From contig CAMLOZ010000020.1 in the NCBI GenBank assembly GCA_946481625.1, positions 1 through 14,286 on the forward strand: 14,286 bases of DNA, in the 5' to 3' direction. The notes below the pieces were generated by a model that did no database searches, had not been told where the DNA came from, and saw only the letters and a list, made by a program, of their open reading frames with translations. This stretch comes from an uncultured Haloferula sp. Lineage in GTDB: Bacteria; Verrucomicrobiota; Verrucomicrobiae; Verrucomicrobiales; Akkermansiaceae. This document shows, piece by piece, positions 14,277 to 14,286 of the stretch; the stretch's first letter is position 1, and every line of letters starts with the position of its first letter. Both the position numbers and the translations under genes were made by a program.

Positions 14277-14286
14277 AATTTCCCTA

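Overview
The window is GC-rich (clearly above 60% by eye) and densely coded. The style suggests a member of the Verrucomicrobiota, perhaps near Luteolibacter/Haloferula. The support is protein style (a membrane-anchored kinase-like protein, a GHL10-type hydrolase, a two-motif CDGSH protein), the general lack of Shine-Dalgarno sequences, and several non-ATG starts. This assignment is an inference; no rRNA is present to confirm it. There is no tRNA, CRISPR array or insertion sequence, and no gene-free stretch longer than 300 bases. The longest gaps are the last 192 bases and 12491-12657.

Layout. Positions 1-3282 (minus strand) hold the 5' part of recG, cut by the window edge, preceded by a membrane-anchored protein with a degenerate kinase fold. 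Diverging from these is lepA (3407-5206, plus), encoding elongation factor 4. These are housekeeping genes apart from the pseudokinase.

The centre (5247-10676) is the most interesting part. On the plus strand a TetR-family repressor is followed by a winged-helix/SAM methyltransferase. The two promoter regions carry closely related 18-bp palindromes, so the repressor very probably controls both itself and the methyltransferase. Facing this pair, on the minus strand, lies a three-gene cassette: a LuxR-type regulator with a long helical-repeat region but no ATPase domain, a second methyltransferase of the same family (also 362 aa), and a DsrE2-like sulfur-relay/peroxiredoxin-like protein. The last two genes overlap as ATGA. 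The two units meet at a perfect 11-bp GC hairpin. The region therefore holds two paralogous methyltransferases under two different regulators. The substrate of neither can be told from the sequence.

The right part (10802-14094) has a HupE/UreJ-like membrane protein diverging from the LuxR-type regulator, a convergent pair made of a small membrane-anchored protein and a dual CDGSH iron-sulfur protein with a recognisable promoter, and a secreted GHL10/DUF187-type glycoside hydrolase that may act on peptidoglycan. The last ~190 bases contain tetranucleotide (CGGA/TCCG) repeats forming a hairpin.

Most starts lack a clear Shine-Dalgarno sequence, so start choices rest on protein alignment from memory, promoter position and overlaps.
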